Positions 1 through 10,552 of a stretch of DNA of 64,000 nucleotides are shown here, piece after piece (position 1 is the stretch's first letter; each line of letters starts with the position of its first letter). Both the position numbers and the translations under genes were made by a program. The notes under the pieces are model-generated. The model saw nothing but the letters and a program-made list of their open reading frames with translations. It searched no databases and was not told the DNA's origin. Location: positions 9,392,001 to 9,456,000 of the forward strand of contig OU015649.1 of the NCBI GenBank assembly GCA_907165275.2, written 5' to 3'. Origin of the DNA: Zygaena filipendulae (lineage: Eukaryota > Arthropoda > Insecta > Lepidoptera > Zygaenidae).

Positions 1-931
1 TAAGATTTATTCATATGTTTGTATATCTTGTGAAATATTGAACTATAGTTAAAATATTTCTGGCTCTGAAGTAGGTAGGTAGGTACATTAAAAAAATTAA
101 GAGCTTGAGTCTTGATTGAAAATAATACCTAAACAGTCAGAAGAATGCTAATTATAATACTAGCTAGCTGCTCCCGCAGCTTTGATTTCGTAAATTTCGA
201 GATTCCCTCAGAAACTCTAGGATAGATGGTAGCCTATGTGTTATTCCAGGATATGAGCTATCACCATTTCAAATCCATGCAGCCGTCGATACAGCTGGAT
301 GGATCTGAAAGAGTTATAAATTCGCACACGCCTACACAAACCTTTACTTTCCTTTGTATTTATGATAATTATAATAAACTAGCTATGCACCGCGGTTTCA
401 CCCGTGGGAGTTTCGGAATTCCCTCAGGAACTCTAAAGTAGCCTAATTTACTCTTTATAACATCAGCTAATGGATAGCGAAAGTCCCGTCAAAATCAGTC
501 TAACCGTTTCGGAGATTCACCCGCGTGAACCCCAAACTTATTGTATACAAACCTTGTCCTGACAATAACGAACAGAAAAAAAAGAATAATCCAATCTGGT
601 GTAGCAGTTTAAAAGTTATGCGCTTACATACATTTCGGCGATTCCATTTTATCTGTATAGATGTACGTGTACCTGCATTAATCCATTTGACTCAAAAGAT
701 CGATCAAACACTAAAAAAAACCTTAAATAAACTACACTCTTCAGATTTAAAGTCATATACGAAAACTTCTGATCATTTGTAAGATAGTAGCATGTAGCCA
801 CCTAATATTGTTATTTTTATGTTTAATGAGTATATTTTTACAGATATCATCATATCGGTTACACACACATATATATATGTGTTATATGTTTTACTTCTGA
901 TACTAATATTTCTTCACACTTATTATTTTAG
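1..931. other. CHS1 intron, partial, with two old repeats
   Basis: This is the intron upstream of the first alternative CHS1 exon; its 5' end is outside the window. About 161-320 and 375-570 resemble diverged copies of the lepidopteran repeat with a CCGCGGTTTCACCCG-type box followed by a degraded 'ggaattccctcaggaactc' segment. A polypyrimidine-like stretch and AG at 930-931 end the intron. The short open frames here show no family features and are not called as genes. Confidence 0.6.
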
Positions 932-1108
932 GCACGTATTACTAAAGAGCTGAAAGAACTGCGAGATTCCTGTGTTTTTTCCTTCTTTATGTGCAATGCC
1001 CTCTTTGTACTCATAGTATTCTTGTTGCAACTGAATAAAGACAATCTCCACATAAAGTGGCCCTTTGGAATTAAAACTAACATAACATTTAACGAAGACA
1101 CACAACAG
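932..1108 (+). CDS. CHS1: CHS1 alternative exon, upstream copy (a-type)
   Basis: The exon has 59 codons, starting at GCA after the AG at 930-931 and ending before GT at 1109-1110. It begins ARITKELKELRDS, continues into a hydrophobic helix (FSFFMCNALFVLIVFLL) and ends with the motif WPFGIKTNIT, which carries an N-glycosylation sequon (NIT). It is 177 nt and phase 0 on both sides, the same as the exon at 1282-1458, so either can be used but joining both would duplicate the helix. It matches 40 of 59 residues of the other copy; differences cluster in the first 21 and last 7 residues, while the helix core and the WPFGIKTNIT motif are kept. By position I take it as the 'a' exon, but the naming is inferred. 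Confidence 0.92.
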
Positions 1109-4100
1109 GTAACGTGAACAACCAGTGTTCGGCGATCAACCTTCAACGATGACTTGGGACCGGCAAGATCAACTTTCTCTTACCTACATACACTAACTAG
1201 CCCTGACGTCTCAGGACCCCAGTCACCCTTGAAAGTTGATACAAGCTTATTTAAAAGTTTTTGTTTTGTGTAATTTTGCAGGCTCGCATTGCTGCTGATT
1301 TGATAGAGCTTCGTAATAAATCAGTTTTTGCATTCGTTATGTTCAATGCTTTATTCATTTTGATAGTATTTTTGTTACAACTGAACAAAGATCAACTCCA
1401 CGTGGATTGGCCTTTCGGGATAAAGACAAATATTACGCACAATCCGGAAACAGGCGAGGTATAGCCAAATATTACCAATGATAATGTGACTGTCACAAGT
1501 TTTAACGACTTCTTCTAACCGGTCTACCTTGGTATGGTATGGCACACCAGCATGGAGCCCTGACGACACAGAGGATCAAGCAACTTTGGCCTCACACTTA
1601 ACACCTACCTACATGCACAGCGATGTTGAACTCCTGACCCTACTTTTTCCCTCGAAAAAAAAATAGAATAGGAACGAATACCATCTCCAGTCTTATTTAT
1701 CTATAGTTCAACTTCACTAGTTGGCGCAGTGATCGGATAGAGGTTTTTCAATACTTATCAACGTTAGTGTGTCGAAAAGAGAATCTTACATTCACCACTT
1801 ATAGCAGTGATTAGAATATTATTGTTGATTTTATTAGCTGTTCTCCGCGGTTTCACCCAGGCTCACCTTACTCTTCAAATAACTCTTCCGGAATAAATTA
1901 TGTAGGTCAATGAAAGTGCGAACCGCATTAAACTCCGTTGTATTCAGAAATGAGCGGACACAGACAGAAAGACGCGGATAGCGACATTTTACACTATTTA
2001 GACATATGATTTATTTGCGTCAAACATTAAGATATATTTTTAACAAGAAACCGCTTACAATCTTTCTTGAATTTGAGCGTCTGAGAGCTCAGAAAACGAA
2101 TACCTACATTATTCCCACTGAAGTTTCAATAACTTATCACTGTTTAACTTTTGTTGATGGCCTTATTTAGATTACCTTAGTACGTAGTGTTGGTATTATC
2201 TCTCAGCCACATTGACGTTATATTGTACATACACAACTTTATCATAATTATGGAATCCTGTGAATAATTCTACTCCCCACTGTATACATAACTAAAGTAC
2301 TTACCTCAAAAACAGTTCCTTTACACAGATTGCACAAGATCTTTTATAATACCTCTCAAAGTTAATTTTTCTTTACTAGTTAAGGTGGCGGAATCTTCTG
2401 TATACTAGTAACAAAGGTCTCGTTGGTTTTATGTATTGTGTATAATTTATAGGTACTTATTATGTGATAAAGGGGTGATTTGCTTAACAAAACGACTAAA
2501 TATACGTGTTCAAATATAAAATATTTACGGTACCTTAGCGTAAGCAATAATATCTTTTTAGTCTAGTTGGTGTTATATTTTACTATAAGATGTCATTGGT
2601 CAAGTCATTTTGTAATACCAACCAACATGTGATCTAATAGCATCGTTTCTATCAAATAGAAGTAGAATATAAACAGAATGAGCGCTAAAACAATACAAAA
2701 TACCTAGTGAGAGGTCTTAAAAGCCTAATCGACACGGCTGAAATTATAATTGTCTGTAACAAAAATAATTCAAATTGCATTCATTTCACATTTATGGCTG
2801 TCGTGGGTTGTGCGCTTAAGTTTTTGTTTTGATTCAATATCATCATTCGACTGTTTTACTACATGAGTATTTGTAATTTTCAGACGACAATAACGAAAGA
2901 GTATTTGCAACTGGAACCAATCGGTTTAGTGTTCGTGTTCTTCTTTGCGTTGATTCTGGTGATACAGTTCACTGCTATGCTGTTCCATAGATTTGGGACT
3001 TTGTCACATATATTGGCATCTACAGAACTGCGATGGTTCTCAAAGAAGGTAAATATCTTTGGTTTAAAATACGTGTATTTACACTATTTACTTTTTACAC
3101 TATTTAGTTTATGGTGAATATTATACGCAAAAAAAATTCAATTCCAGACCGAAGATTTGTCTCAAGATGCCCTGTTGGACAAGAATGCTATAGCAATAGT
3201 GAAGGACTTGCAAAAACTGAATGGTTTAGATGACGATTATGACAATGATTCGGGATCAGGTCCACATAACGTGGGTAGACGAAAGACCATTCACAACCTA
3301 GAGAAGGCAAGACAGAAAAAGAGGAACATCGGTACTCTTGATGTTGCTTTCAAGAAACGGTTTTTCAATATGAATGCTAATGAGGGACCAGGTATATGAT
3401 TAATTTTCGATATTTATTATTAAAAATAATTAAATAAAAAAAACAAGCGCAAGATTTTTAAATATGAATGTTTTTACTGTTCATAGGAACTCCAGTGCTG
3501 AATCGAAAAATGACGCTACGACGGGAAACCTTGAAAGCCTTAGAAACAAGAAGAAATTCCGTGATGGCGGAAAGAAGGAAATCTCAAATGCAGACACTGG
3601 GAGCTAATAATGAATACGGTGTCACAGGAATAGTACGTAAATTTTTGAAGTACCCACACTAATAAGTGTTAAACTGCAAGTGACTTGTAAAAAAATTATT
3701 GATTTCTGAAATTTGAAAACCACTGATAAAATACATTAAAAATGTCAAAATTTTCGTTCAGTGCTTTTCAGTGTTGACAGAACACTGTAGATTTTTTTTT
3801 CCATAGATAGGTATATTCTTTAAACATTTAAGTTATCTACATACATTTTATTATTATATTACCACCTAATCAATAGTAATGGCTCAGCGATTTTAAATAC
3901 AGTCATCTGTTTTATTAATTTTTTCTTTACTTACTTAAGGTTAATTCTTTTTTACAGCTCAATAACAACTTAGGGGTGGTTCCACGCCACCGGCCATCAA
4001 GTGCTAATATATCTGTGAAGGATGTATTCGCAGAGCCTAACGGTGGGCAGATCAATAGAGCATATGAGGCGTCGCTCGGTGACAACGATGACACAAACTC

Positions 4101-4155
4101 CATAAGACTCCAACCAAGACAGAACCAGGTCACATTCCAAGGACGATATCAATGA
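932..4155 (+). CDS. CHS1: Chitin synthase 1 (CHS-A, kkv orthologue), 3' exons
   Basis: Chitin synthase is a large multi-pass membrane glycosyltransferase that polymerises UDP-GlcNAc into chitin; CHS1 serves epidermal cuticle and tracheae. Only the C-terminal end is here. Exons: 932-1108 or 1282-1458 (alternative, both phase 0 and 177 nt), then 2884-3048 (55 codons), 3148-3391, 3487-3632 and 3958-4155 with stop TGA at 4153-4155. All junctions have AG acceptors and GT donors and the phases close exactly. The 2884 exon encodes the last membrane helix (IGLVFVFFFALILVIQF) followed by LFHRFGTLSHILAST. The next exons encode a charged cytosolic-type tail rich in Arg and Lys (TRRNSVMAERRKSQ) ending in QNQVTFQGRYQ. 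The catalytic EDR and QRRRW exons lie upstream, outside the window. I infer CHS1 rather than midgut CHS2 from the duplicated 59-codon exon, which is a CHS1 trait. Intron 1459-2883 holds a repeat at 1836-2010. Confidence 0.95.
1282..1458 (+). CDS. CHS1: CHS1 alternative exon, downstream copy (b-type)
   Basis: The exon has 59 codons, starting at GCT after the acceptor AG at 1280-1281 and ending before GT at 1459-1460. It begins ARIAADLIELRNKS, followed by the helix FAFVMFNALFILIVFLL and WPFGIKTNIT. It joins in frame to the exon at 2884. Only 173 nt separate it from the upstream copy, short spacing that fits mutually exclusive use. In other insects the two CHS1 isoforms differ in developmental timing and tissue (epidermis or trachea); that is family knowledge and is not visible here. 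Confidence 0.92.
1836..2010. repeat. Lepidopteran short repeat in CHS1 intron
   Basis: A diverged copy of the repeat family with a TTCTCCGCGGTTTCACCC box, a weakened middle part, and a tail containing 'cagacagaaagacgcgg', as seen in other copies in the window. It lies between the alternative exons and the first common exon and does not touch the splice sites. Confidence 0.6.
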
Positions 4156-4627
4156 AAACAGGAGGCATCAAACTTAAAATGAACTATTTAAATTAATACT
4201 AACCTTTAAAACAAATGTAGATACTCATTTTATAGACTTAATAATGTGGTTGAATGATTGTAATTTTGTTGTGAATGTTACTATTCTATTCTATGTACAT
4301 TAAATTAAAATATATATGTGATATGTTTGATGAAGGTAATCATCACTGCATCAGATATTTAGTATTATAAGAACTAGCTTTGTAACAACAGTGGCGGATT
4401 TCACAATATTGTACTATTACAAGGGATTTGTTACTAAAAATGATCTTTGTTATTGTCACTTCAAGATGAATATGAAAGCTGCTATTGGCTAAGTATTTGC
4501 GAAAAGTTTTCAATTAGTAGCAATTTTCTTCTACTTATAGAACCATTATACTATATTACACTGCCACTAGGTAAAAGATATTTTGTAGATATACCTAAAG
4601 AGAATTTTTAATTTTAAGAATAATAAA
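4156..4627 (+). other. CHS1: CHS1 3' UTR, probable
   Basis: AT-rich sequence follows the CHS1 stop codon with no open frame. The first canonical AATAAA is at 4622-4627, which would give a 3' UTR of about 470-490 nt. Weaker A-rich hexamers occur near 4700. The end point is inferred. Confidence 0.45.
4622..4627 (+). terminator. Candidate CHS1 polyadenylation signal
   Basis: AATAAA is seen directly, downstream of the CHS1 stop and pointing in the right direction. Cleavage 10-30 nt further on would leave about 550 bp before the convergent CSN8 stop codon. Confidence 0.45.
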
Positions 4628-4719
4628 ATCTAAGTCAATAATTTCTTGTTTAAATTAATCATTCTATACTTAGATACATTTAAAAATAATTTATACTATA
4701 ATAAAAGAGTAGAATCCGC

Positions 4720-4991
4720 GATTTTGTACATTGAATATTTTTAAGAAAAATTGACAGGGGGCGATAAAAGAAGATTCACCAACCACAAAACAAGAGTTTT
4801 TAAAATTATTCTGTCTGTCTGTTTGCGATAATCTCTGAATCTACTGAACGGATTGTCATGCGGTTTTCACAGGTAGATTAAGCTTAGCCTGGAGCTACAT
4901 ATAGGCTTTGTTTCATTGAAATCAGATGTCGGGAAAAAAGTTGTTGTATAAAAACCTTTCGCGCGGGTGAAACCGCAGAGCACACCTAGTA
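4720..4991. repeat. Short repeat between CHS1 and CSN8
   Basis: It contains 'ctgtctgtctg', 'ctactgaacggattg' and ends in 'cgcgggtgaaaccgcagag', the same order of blocks as the copies at 57720-58198 and 61672-61866, but diverged. It fills much of the gap between the two convergent genes. Confidence 0.7.
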
Positions 4992-5135
4992 AGTAATATT
5001 GCTGTTTCTGGATACTTATTTAGTGTTTTTTTCTATCAATCTCTTTTGAAAAAAAAAATTGCATTTGTAGCAAAAACATAAAATTAAAAAATATATAAAA
5101 TTTTAAAGAAAGCTATATAGTTTCAAACTTGCGTA

Positions 5136-5141
5136 TTTAAT
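5136..5141 (-). terminator. Possible CSN8 polyadenylation signal (ATTAAA)
   Basis: An ATTAAA hexamer on the minus strand lies about 60 nt past the CSN8 stop. It is the common variant of the signal, and such hexamers are frequent by chance in this AT-rich DNA, so support is weak. Confidence 0.3.
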
Positions 5142-5200
5142 ATTTTTTACTGTATCATGTTTTAAAAGTAGTTAATATAAACAATATACAAAAGACTTAC

Positions 5201-6487
5201 TTAATTCTCTAAGAAAGACACAAATTCAGTTAGCTTGTATAATTGATCTTCACTGGATGTATGCAGTGGTGCTGGGATCACTGGTGGTGTAGGACTGACA
5301 GTGATGCCATCCTCGTTAATGGTCCATTTGCGCTCCTGGCAAGCAAGTAAAACATCCTGCCTACTCAGACCGGTCATAGACACTGCTGTATCAATTGATA
5401 TAGAGCTATATGACCGTCCCATTAAATTAAAGGCTCTTTCACGAACTTTTACTGTAAAAAAAAAAAAAACATTTATTTAAAAGTTACAAAAGGTAAGATG
5501 TATTCTGCTGTTGTTTATATTAAGCTGCTGTAGTTTTAAGTAGTGTTCTTGACTCTTGTGTAAGTCACACAGAATGAAATGTAATGCAAATAACTATATC
5601 TATACAGATCACTCCAAAATCCGAATGCTAAGCAAGGTTTCTATGAAGCCAGTGTCATAGGCAGACGCGTGAGGACGCGTCTAGACGCATTGCGTCAGTT
5701 GCAGGTACTTATCCATAGGGATAATCCAGGAATGAAATGAATTGATTGGCCTCATCTAAACAATACAGGCCAGGCCAGCGCGACTTGTCTGAGGACTGGC
5801 GCTAGTGTTACTGGCTTTGTCTAAACCATGCTAAAACCTATTACTAGGCCACACCTACATTATGATTTATAATTACCTTCGAGTGCCTTAATAATAGATG
5901 CTACTGGTTCAGTCCAACTATAAGCAGCTATAGCTTGATACATTCCAGAAAGATCCTTCTTCCACAACTTTTGGCCCACAGCCCACACTGCAACTATTTC
6001 GGGATTACTACTTGTAATATTTTGTGGTATTCTTTTCCACAAAAATTTTGCATTGCATCTGAAATAAGTAGTAGTAACTTGTCAATAGTTATATTTATTA
6101 CAAACAGTAGAGCTTGATATTAACAATTTATTGAACACAATAAAGCTTGACAGAGTTAACAAATATTTATGAACTTACAAATCATTCTGGTAAAGATAAA
6201 GAGCCAGCAGTTGTGCATATGTTGAAGGTGAAGCTACGCCATTTGGGGACTATAGGAATAAAAGTAAGCATTAAAATAAGAATTATGAACAATAATAATA
6301 TGAATTTCGACTATGAACTATATTAAAAAATGTAAAAGGCGGTAAATAAACTAGAGTTTCCGGTTAAAACATTGATAAGTAAATTTTGATGGTGTTGAAA
6401 AGTAAAATAATAAAAAGATGCAAGCATTATTACCTCTAACTCTTGTTTTTCAAGTTCCTCACACAGCTTATCAAAATTAGTGATCAT
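5201..6487 (-). CDS. CSN8: COP9 signalosome subunit 8
   Basis: CSN8 is the smallest core subunit of the COP9 signalosome, which removes NEDD8 from cullin-RING ubiquitin ligases in nucleus and cytoplasm. Four exons read on the minus strand: 6487-6434 (start ATG 6487-6485, MITNFDKLCEELEKQELE), 6249-6179 (SPNGVASPSTYAQLLALYLY), 6058-5877 (LWKRIPQNI...GQKLWKKDLSGMYQAI) and 5451-5201 (RSYSSISIDTAVSMTGLS... LTEFVSFLEN, stop TAA). All introns are GT-AG and the phases close, giving 558 nt or 185 aa, near the family's roughly 180-210. The block QLLALYL, KRIP, WAVGQ and the C-terminal winged-helix end LT(E)(F)VSFLEN match animal CSN8 as I know it. The gene is intact. It is convergent with CHS1; a possible 5' UTR exon lies near 7542-7620. 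Confidence 0.94.
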
Positions 6488-7800
6488 TTTAATAACTAAA
6501 AGATAAATTTAATTCCGAAAAGTAATTTTATTATTTTTATTTTACTTTTGGGCTATTTTTATTTCTGTTTATTTATTTATTTACTTTTTTTTTATTTATC
6601 CCAATGGGGAAGGCAAAGGAAGCTAAGTTTACACAGCCAATTCAGTAGTATTTTTCTTCTTCTGATGTTATTTACATCGAAATGCATTGGTGATTGGTAA
6701 GATGCATTCCGATGCTTTACAGGAACTTTTGGCAGCGACTCTTCACAGTTGAACCTTAGAACGCTTTGTAGGAAGTTGTATAGTAAAACGACACCCGAGT
6801 TATTGCCTAATGTCTAACGCCATTAACAATGACGTTAAGAAATTAGCGCACTAAATGTTGGTTACATCTGTGCATGGAATCAATTATCGCGATAATTAAC
6901 GCGTTAAGACGCAGGTGGAGCAGTAGCAGAGTAAAATTTCATCAAGCCACGGAACGCTCACTCACGGAACACACTCGGGAGCGCTCTGGCGCACTCGAGT
7001 GAAGCCACGAAACGCACACCAGGTGTTTTTTTTTGTTATGGCGTCGCGCGGTTTGCGCATTTTGCCAGTTTCAAGGTAGGGAAACGATGAAAAACATGAA
7101 AAGAATGCGGATTCGGAATTTTAGGAGACTAGGTTATTGGTTTACATAGGTAGTCCCGGGTTATGGGCAAGGAATGTTCTTTCTTTCTTCTTTTTTATGG
7201 ACTTTCGCATATAATGCATTTAGGCAGTTTCAAGTATTAGATCAATATATTTTCTATTGAAATGCTGCGTTATATGCAACACTTGCAAGAACTTTTTCGA
7301 AGCTCTCGGGGGAAACCGAAGAAATCAGCTCGAAATGTCATAGTTTAACTTCTATAGCACATAAAAATTACTGTCCAAATAGCACCTTATAACGCAACAA
7401 AATCTCTTTTTAATCATTTTTTATCGACATGAAAATAAATGACCGCCATTTTTGATTCCCAGTAAAACTCCGCAAAGAATGTATACATATAGATATACCT
7501 AAATAAAATGTAGTAGATGAACGTTGTACTATACTACTTACTTGAGACATCTTTAGACTAATCGTAAATACCAATAATAGGATCGGCTCCATGCGCACGC
7601 GGTCTCAGCACTGTACTTACACCCCACACTCGTCCGTCGTTCGGTAACGTACTAACTAAAACGTAGTGATTACCTACCTTCTCTCTGGTACTAACTCTGT
7701 GCGTCACACACATCTACATTTGAGCCCATGCGGGGGAGACGACAAGTACGTGCTTATCTCTTTCTCGCATCTTTTCACTAAATGTATATGAAAGTATATA
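6488..7800. other. CSN8 upstream region
   Basis: There is no clear coding sequence. The CSN8 ATG is preceded by only 8 nt and then an acceptor-like 'tttatcttttag' on the minus strand, so a 5' UTR intron is possible. A minus-strand ATG near 7590 opens MEPILLLVFTISLKMSQ and stops at a strong GTAAGT donor (exon edge at 7542). GC-richer DNA at about 6900-7080 and 7570-7760 could be promoter. A block containing 'acgtagtgattacc' near 7667 recurs near 9297. Confidence 0.4.
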
Positions 7801-7923
7801 CGGTACTTACATAAAAAAAACAATTTTTTGTCTGTCTGTCTTTTGGTTCCGGCTAATCTCTAAAATAGCTGGACTGATTTTAATGGGACTTTCAATGGCA
7901 AATAGCTGATTATTTATGGAGTA

Positions 7924-9069
7924 GGGGAAGGTGGGGCATGATGGGGTAGCTAAGGGAAATAACAAAAATACAGCATAATCACTGTGTTTATTATTCTTAT
8001 TAATTTATAACACGTTAGGTCATTAATCTAACTATGATTTGGTACAGTCTTTGAAGTATCAACTTATCACATTTTTTAATAATTAATCATTAATAAGAAC
8101 ATTATGAAAAACCATCTTGCCCCATACTATGGGGTATGATGGGGTAGTGAAATTGGGGTAAAATGGGGAAGGCTAATCATACTCATAAAACAAACAAATG
8201 TGTATTTCCTCCAGATCTTCATTGTCCACACCTTTTGTCTTTCCATTTTTAACTTCCAATTGATATGGTAGACGTTCCAGTTCATTAGTTATTAGTCCAA
8301 AAATATGGTTTTCCATATATTTCAGATATTCTTCTATTTCGTCTTCTTCATTTGGTGTAAATGTAGTTTTTTTCGAGATTAAAAGGTAAACTAATAGTAA
8401 CTTCACCACCTTCCTTCAGTTTCTTATCATATTGCTCTAAAGTAGTCTGAGCCACATTATATGCAGAAGTAATTTTTTTGTATCCCATCTCTTTGCTTAA
8501 AACTTTAGCTATAGCTGTTTTAATAGCATCTTTCGACCACTCTCCTCTTTTGGTTTTTTTCTTTTAAGTACGTACCATGATTTAACCCAAAAGAAAATTA
8601 ACCAATGTTATTTATTTTGAAATTTAAATGAACCCAGACCCACAACCCCATTTTGCCCCAATGCCCTATCATGCCCCACACCAAATACCCCATCTTGCCT
8701 CAAAAGGTAAATTTGAACAAAAATAAATTTTACTAATAAAATGTTTAACGGATTCATACAAACAACATACCATATCAAAATAAACAATACTAGTAAACAA
8801 AGATCAAAAAGACATAAATGTGGTGATCATAATCACCTTAAAATAATGACGTTTGACCTTACACAAAATTGGATCGTCAAAACGTTAAAACAGTTTTCCG
8901 TTTGTAAACAAAAAACGCCTGCACTCCCACTCACAATTTCTCTCGCACTGACCGTTGGTCGAATGAGGCTTCCCATTGCCTTAATGCTTTCTATCCAGAA
9001 ACGTCTGGTTTCTTGTATATGTGCAGTACCCCGTCTTACCTCGCGACCCCGTCATGCCCCCCCTTCCCC
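7924..9069 (-). mobile_element. Pogo-like DNA transposon, non-autonomous remnant
   Basis: A 1146-bp element with 23-bp terminal inverted repeats (GGGGAAGGTGGGGCATGATG.. at 7924; the complement at 9047-9069 matches 21 of 23) flanked by TA at 7922-7923 and 9070-9071. TA duplication fits the Tc1/mariner/pogo superfamily. The interior keeps a decayed transposase N-terminus on the minus strand (8173-8578) and lacks the DDE catalytic region. Further GGGG(C/T)ATGATGGGG-like motifs occur inside both ends. An uninterrupted relative of the target sequence elsewhere in the window supports the exact borders. The open frame at 8741-9157 (+) runs across the right border and is not a gene. Confidence 0.82.
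8173..8578 (-). pseudogene. Pogo/Tigger-type transposase fragment, broken
   Basis: Read on the minus strand from ATG at 8578-8576, a psq-type helix-turn-helix region is visible (KRGEWSKDAIKTAIAKVL, then ITSAYNVAQTTLEQYDKKLK). This is followed in another frame by FTPNEEDEIEEYLKYME and IFGLITNELERLPYQL, which matches the linker typical of pogo-like transposases. It has an in-frame stop at codon 5 (8566-8564) and a frameshift near 8405, and it ends at a stop at 8173-8175. The DDE domain is absent, so it cannot be catalytic. The family assignment rests on remembered motifs. Confidence 0.7.
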
Positions 9070-9419
9070 TAACTTAAGCTACTTTTATATTTTAGAAAAA
9101 AAATGTTCTTGCGGGAATTACGAAACTCACGCGAGTGAAACCGCGGGGCACAGCTAGTAGTGAAAAAGGGCACTGGTGTCAAAAAACTTCTGCTCAGTCA
9201 CTTTGACAAGGCAAATTCATTTTGACAAGGTAACTAAGTAGGTGTACCTACTTACCTATTGTTGCGTTGTCACTAGTCACTATAGATAGATACACCAACG
9301 TAGTGATTACCTTCTCTCTGGATACACCCATAAGTTGACGGACTGACACACTGAATCATTCATCATGCAAATTTTCTCGATATATATAATCGATATATTA
9401 TAATCTAGCCTATCTATAG

Positions 9420-9605
9420 GTATATAAAAAAATGAATCCCTATCTCCCTTGGTCACGCCATCACGCGTTAACGGCTGGACCATTTCGCTAATTCTTTTTT
9501 GTTGTGTTTGTTACTGTAAGGAGAAGGAGAATATGAAAGAAGTTTGGGAGTTCCTGCGGGAAATTCGAAACTCACGCGGGTGAAACCGCGGGGCGCAGCC
9601 AGTCC
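9420..9605. repeat. Lepidopteran short repeat
   Basis: It contains 'cacgcgttaacggctggac', 'gggagttcctgcgggaaat' and ends in 'cgcgggtgaaaccgcggg', in the same order and orientation as the copy at 61672-61866. Confidence 0.75.
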
Positions 9606-10015
9606 AATAGATATACGATGGGTTATGGGGCGATCCTTTACCAACCTAGTGCCTACTGCCTATCATTGCCTGAAAATTTGTTCGTTATCTTTAACCTAGT
9701 CATATGAGTCATAACAGCATGTAAGATAGACAAGAGGGCAGTTTTATAACTTTTTGTCCCATTATTTACTACCTAGGTACTAAATTTTTTGATAATCTTC
9801 CTAAATGCTATCAAATCGTGGTTCACTCGAAAGTCGCAATTAGGGCATACGGAACCTGTTGCGGTTCCAGATTTTTGATATCCGGTTCTGGGAACACCCA
9901 GAACGTACCGGTTCGGAACTCGTAACCCGGTTCCACCCGGTTCTGACTGAAAAAACGGTAAGTTATAATAATGATTATAATATAAATCACAGAGAAACTA
10001 TGCCCTTCAAAGATT

Positions 10016-10140
10016 TCTTACAAATTTTCCCTATATCTTATTTCGATAGGTGTAGCCGATAAGAAAGACAAAAATAAATAATTACTTAGTTAAAAAAACT
10101 TTTTTTTTTGTCAGAGTTCCGTTTGCTCCCAAAGAGTTCT
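10016..10140 (+). repeat. Direct repeat, left copy, inside the composite element
   Basis: 'cttatttcgata' and 'gagttccgtttgctcccaa' here correspond to 'cttatttcgata' and 'gagctctgtttgcctccca' at 12808-12903. Spacing and order agree. The pair suggests a duplication in, or two copies of, the same parent element. Confidence 0.5.
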
Positions 10141-10226
10141 GCACCAGGCCAGCGACACTCCCTTGAAGCAAAAGTTACTATGGATTTTTTTTTGTAATCT
10201 TTATTGAGAGGGGTTTCTTCATAATA

Positions 10227-10552
10227 GGGATGTTGACTACTATTGAAAAACAAAATTCTAATTAGTCCGTCAGTTAGAAAATAAAAAAAAACAATAGACA
10301 CGTATTTTTTGCTTTTTCAAATAAATTAAAATATACAGAGATAAAGCGCATTAAAATTTAGGGTGAGAGGGTCGTGACGTCACTAACCGCTAAAACCGCC
10401 ATACAAACTGTCAGAATAGTGACGTCACGCGAAATTTCAACTCAATATATCGCCGTTATTTTTTGATTACGTAAAAAAAGAAAAAATACGTGTCCAATAT
10501 TTTTTAATAATCTACAAGACGGACTAAAAAATAAAAATTAGTCAACATGCCC
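10227..10552. mobile_element. Inverted-repeat MITE
   Basis: The left arm begins 'gggatgttgactac' (10227) and contains 'tagtccgtc' and 'gacacgtatttttt'. The right arm contains the complements ('aaaaaatacgtgtc', 'gacggacta', 'gtcaacatgccc'). The centre has two copies of the palindrome GTGACGTCAC. A partial relative lies at about 26520-26620. Borders are approximate and I could not confirm a target duplication. Confidence 0.6.

Larger units (their letters stand above)
7800..9160. repeat. Lepidopteran repeat split by the pogo-like insertion
   Basis: The left half (about 7800-7923) has 'ctgtctgtcttttggttcc' and 'agctggactgattttaatg'. The right half (9070 to about 9160) continues with 'aacttaagctacttttata', 'ttcttgcgggaattacga' and ends in 'gaaaccgcggggcacagct'. 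Removing 7924-9069 and one TA restores a continuous copy, as seen uninterrupted at 17101-17130 (ggagtaacttgagctac). Confidence 0.8.

Noticed and set aside
8741..9157. 138-codon open frame on the plus strand
   Set aside because: It runs from the interior of the pogo-like element across its right TIR into the interrupted repeat; no motif.
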